The position numbers and the translations under genes were made by a program. From Marinifilum fragile JCM 15579 (GTDB taxonomy: Bacteria > Bacteroidota > Bacteroidia > Bacteroidales > Marinifilaceae): DNA of 35,103 nucleotides. The stretch lies in the NCBI RefSeq assembly GCF_001310955.1, contig NZ_BAZX01000036.1, positions 1 through 35,103 of the forward strand, read 5' to 3'. The notes beneath the pieces are model-generated. The model was given only the letters and a program-made list of their open reading frames with translations, was not told the DNA's origin and made no database searches. The stretch's first letter is position 1. Each line of letters starts with the position of its first letter. Below are positions 33,113-35,103 of the stretch, one piece after another.

Positions 33113-33676
33113 TTATACTTCATCCAAAGGTTTTCTCCTACCCTTGCCAATCTGCTTAAAATGACTTGGGGAAAGTCCTGTTACTTTTTTGAATTGGTTG
33201 CTTAAATAGGCTACGCTGGAATAATTAAGACGAAAGGCAATTTCACTCAAAGACAATTCATCATAGACCAATAGTTCCTTCACCTTTTCTATTTTTTGGG
33301 CAATAAAGTATTTTTCAATAGTAGTGCCTTCTACCTCTGAAAATAAATTGGACAAATAACTATAATCATGGTGCAGCTTGCTACTTAATACATCTGAAAG
33401 CTTGGTTTTGGTATCATTCTCATGATGATGCACAAGATCAATAATGATGTTTTTTATCTTTTCGATAACACGACTTTTCTTGTCATCAATAACCTCAAAA
33501 CCTAATGGAATTAAAACTTTATCTAAGTTGACTTTTTCTTCGGGTGAAAGTTCTTTTTCAAGTAATACTTCTCCTAACCCAACGTGCCTTACACTTATAC
33601 CAAGTTTCTCCAATTCATTTCGAACCACCATAATACAGCGGTTGCAAACCATATTTTTAATGAAAAGTTTAGTCAT
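33113..33676 (-). CDS. AraC-family regulator with N-terminal HMA-like metal-binding domain
   Basis: The 187-residue protein has a C-terminal AraC-type double helix-turn-helix (about 80-175: EGTTIEKYFIAQKIEKVKELL.., LSLSEIAFRLNYSSVAYLSNQFKK.., GLSPSHFK). The N-terminal 70 residues resemble a heavy-metal-associated domain: MTKLFIKNMVCNRCIMVV gives a CxxC (C11, C14), then VGLGEVLLE and LGFEVID. I infer that Cu(I) binding to this CxxC controls DNA binding, and that copA downstream is the target. It is far shorter than classical AraC because the cupin ligand domain is replaced by the small HMA-like one. The HTH and CxxC are seen; the copper role is inferred from context. Confidence 0.88.
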   Translation of the reverse strand: MTKLFIKNMVCNRCIMVVRNELEKLGISVRHVGLGEVLLEKELSPEEKVNLDKVLIPLGFEVIDDKKSRVIEKIKNIIIDLVHHHENDTKTKLSDVLSSKLHHDYSYLSNLFSEVEGTTIEKYFIAQKIEKVKELLVYDELSLSEIAFRLNYSSVAYLSNQFKKVTGLSPSHFKQIGKGRRKPLDEV

Positions 33677-33981
33677 ATTTTACTCTGAATATTTCAATTT
33701 TGGTACGTTCACTCATTAACTTACAAAGAATGTTGAATATTGGGTTTAGCAAGTAATATAGGGTTTCAACTAAACGACACTTACTTATACATCCTTATCT
33801 CAAGAGAAAGATATAAATAGTATCACTGCGAAAACTACTTTTAATACAAATTTTATAATATTCAATTAATTTACTATTAGTTCTACTTCAGCCCATCAAA
33901 TTTCGCTTTCATGGTTGGATTACCATAGGTCAACTTTTAATGGTCAAATCATCGACCTTGTTATTGGCAAAACGCAAATCT
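33677..33981. other. Intergenic region upstream of the copper regulator, no gene seen
   Basis: About 300 bp of A+T-rich DNA with stops in all frames I read. It should contain the promoter of the AraC-type gene, but no clear consensus pair was found. Confidence 0.4.
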
Positions 33982-34056
33982 AACCACAGAGAACACGAAG
34001 ACACACAGAGAAATAATTATTTCTCAGCTCTGTAATACTCTGTGACCTCTGTACTT
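33982..34056. repeat. Small inverted-repeat element of the ACCACAGAG type
   Basis: Left arm 33982-34010 (starting AACCACAGAGAACACG) and right arm 34028-34056 (containing CTCTGTGACCTCTGTAC) are inverted and imperfect, 29 bp each, with a 17-bp centre AAATAATTATTTCTCAG. It is related in style to the element at 14372-14523. Confidence 0.6.
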
Positions 34057-34210
34057 AAAAAATTTCACCTCACAATCAGGATCATCCAAATATGCAGCTT
34101 CCCAATAATACCAAATGTAATATTTAATGAGCCATGTATTAAATGGTAGACAGTACGTTCTTACAATGTACCTGCAATCTTTAATACATTTTCTTGTGCA
34201 AAGTCCTTCA

Positions 34211-34761
34211 CTATCTTTTAAGCGATTTTTCTTCGCTCTTAACAAATGGATTGATAAAGGGTTTTCCATTCATTACATTAATTGCATTAAAGATTGACAC
34301 CAAAGCACCAATAAGTAATCCTATCATAAAGGGAGTCAACTGATTCACTTTCCAATAAACCCACAAGCCTCCCAAACTGATTCCCAAAATACACACCTGC
34401 ATACTAAGAACAGCATGAAAATGATGTATCATATCTTTTGTTTTATTTTTTCTCTGACGCCAAAGAATCAAGCTTGGAAAGAAAAGAGGCAACAATCCAC
34501 TTAAATGCAAAAAACCAAGCCAAGTGTTGTGATTCACTTCCTGATCCTTCTTTTCATCATTCGTCTCCTCTACAAATAAGCTGAAATCAACATCTAATGC
34601 CTTTGCAATCATTTGAAGTGTATAAGCCGTGGGTCAACCTCTCCATTCTCAATCCGCTGTATGGTTCTTGCACTAAGCTCAGTCCTCTCAGCCAAGTCTT
34701 CCTGAGTTAAGCCTTTTTTTACCCTTAGTTCTTTGATAAGTTTTCCTGTTTCCATTTTCAT
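34211..34761 (-). pseudogene. XRE-family HTH membrane protein gene split by a frameshift
   Basis: The first 50 codons from ATG 34761 (or 34755) encode a clear XRE helix-turn-helix (KLIKELRVKKGLTQEDLAER.., LSARTIQRIENGEVDPR) and stop at TGA 34611-34609. The next frame starts ATG 34612, overlapping as ATGA, and continues for 133 codons: MIAKALDVDFSLFVEE, then three or four hydrophobic helices and a basic tail. The family sequence should run ...NGEVDPR-AYTLQ-MIAKALDV..., and adding one G after CCACGG (near 34625) restores it, so one base has been lost from a G-run. It is either a disrupted gene or a sequencing error. The ATGA overlap could still allow coupled translation of two proteins. Confidence 0.75.
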
Positions 34762-34988
34762 TTCGTTTTTGATTTTGAGTCAAATGTCTGACTGATTAGG
34801 GTAACTTTCCAACTACAAAACCACGACACTTACACGACATTCAAAATCAACCCACACATTATCAGCGTTTTGAGAAAATGGAAAAATCAACTAGTATTTA
34901 ATATTATTACTTATTCTTTTCATTCCCAAATTATAGTATTGCTTTAGATAGTATTATCAAATACTGCTCTTGTCGGAGTAAACGGATT
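34762..34988. other. Non-coding upstream region of the XRE gene
   Basis: A+T-rich DNA with no open frame of note. It should carry the promoter of the XRE gene; I could not place one. Its right end borders the inverted repeat at 34989. Confidence 0.35.
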
Positions 34989-35103
34989 GGTATATGAAAC
35001 GTTTGGCATTTCAAAGCGATTTCCTATCAAACCGTTGCAATGATTATTAAATGTACTACCCTTAAAATTAGCACTTTCCGCCAAATGTTTTATATACCGT
35101 GTG
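34989..35103. repeat. Inverted-repeat element reaching the window edge
   Basis: GGTATATGAAACGTTTGGC at 34989-35007 is repeated in inverted form at 35080-35098 with two mismatches in 19 bp, about 72 bp apart. No frame spans it. It probably continues past 35103, so its ends are not defined. It may be a small mobile or dispersed element, or a structured recombination site. Confidence 0.5.

Noticed and set aside
34024..34269. Minus-strand open frame of 81 codons
   Set aside because: Its 3' end lies inside the ACCACAGAG inverted repeat and its 5' end overlaps the tail of the frameshifted XRE/membrane gene. The product has no recognisable domain. A real short gene in the middle cannot be wholly excluded.

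Overview
The window looks like a chromosomal segment of an A+T-rich, probably anaerobic or microaerobic member of the Bacteroidota. I would guess the order Marinilabiliales (Marinifilaceae-like), but that is an impression from gene families, not a measurement. Support for Bacteroidota: start codons lack Shine-Dalgarno sequences; several promoters fit the Bacteroidota pattern TTTG / TAnnTTTG; there is a TonB receptor with a carboxypeptidase-like N-terminal domain, a TPR histidine kinase, LysM-PBP1 and FN3 lipoproteins, and an SUI1-type factor. No tRNA, rRNA, CRISPR array, insertion sequence or prophage was recognised.

Layout. 1-585: start of a large secreted Ig-like adhesin, cut by the window edge. 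844-2826: LysM/periplasmic-binding-fold protein. 2994-6661: redox block of two rubrerythrin-like paralogues (one has lost metal ligands) and an nfnA-nfnB electron-transfer pair apparently co-transcribed with the intact rubrerythrin. 7165-8199: zinc-finger gene remnant, two tiny PLDc_N-type membrane proteins and an SUI1/eIF1-like factor. 8417-10617: purC and phoH on the minus strand. 10717-11668: a small monooxygenase, then a striking array of seven palindromes at a 40-bp period. 11669-14374: an all-helical DUF6261-like protein, a very A+T-rich orphan and a small membrane protein. 14583-18563: mazG, a glycosyltransferase and an acyl-CoA synthetase. 18940-23335: Tat/lipoprotein amidase, sensor kinase, DUF5808-like protein and a G+C-richer repeat element. 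23336-30519: TonB receptor, nine-FN3 lipoprotein, and an unusual CBM48-pentapeptide-ion-channel fusion. 30803-33676: copper ATPase and an AraC-type regulator with its own metal-binding-like domain. 34211-34761: frameshifted XRE/membrane gene, followed by an inverted-repeat element that runs to the window edge.

Most genes are single housekeeping or envelope units separated by clear intrinsic terminators. The groups that look functionally linked are nfnA-nfnB-rubrerythrin (reductant supply and peroxide reduction), araC-copA (copper sensing and export) and the tandem PLDc_N pair. Intergenic DNA is rich in small structured or periodic repeats: runs of 7-bp tandem units at five places, two related ACCACA-type inverted repeats, a perfect 20-bp palindrome, and the 40-bp-period hairpin array. 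The hairpin array at 11172-11421 is the strongest candidate for something undescribed. Its stems covary, its imperfect pairs are G-U only when read as plus-strand RNA, and nearly every hairpin is followed by a T-run.
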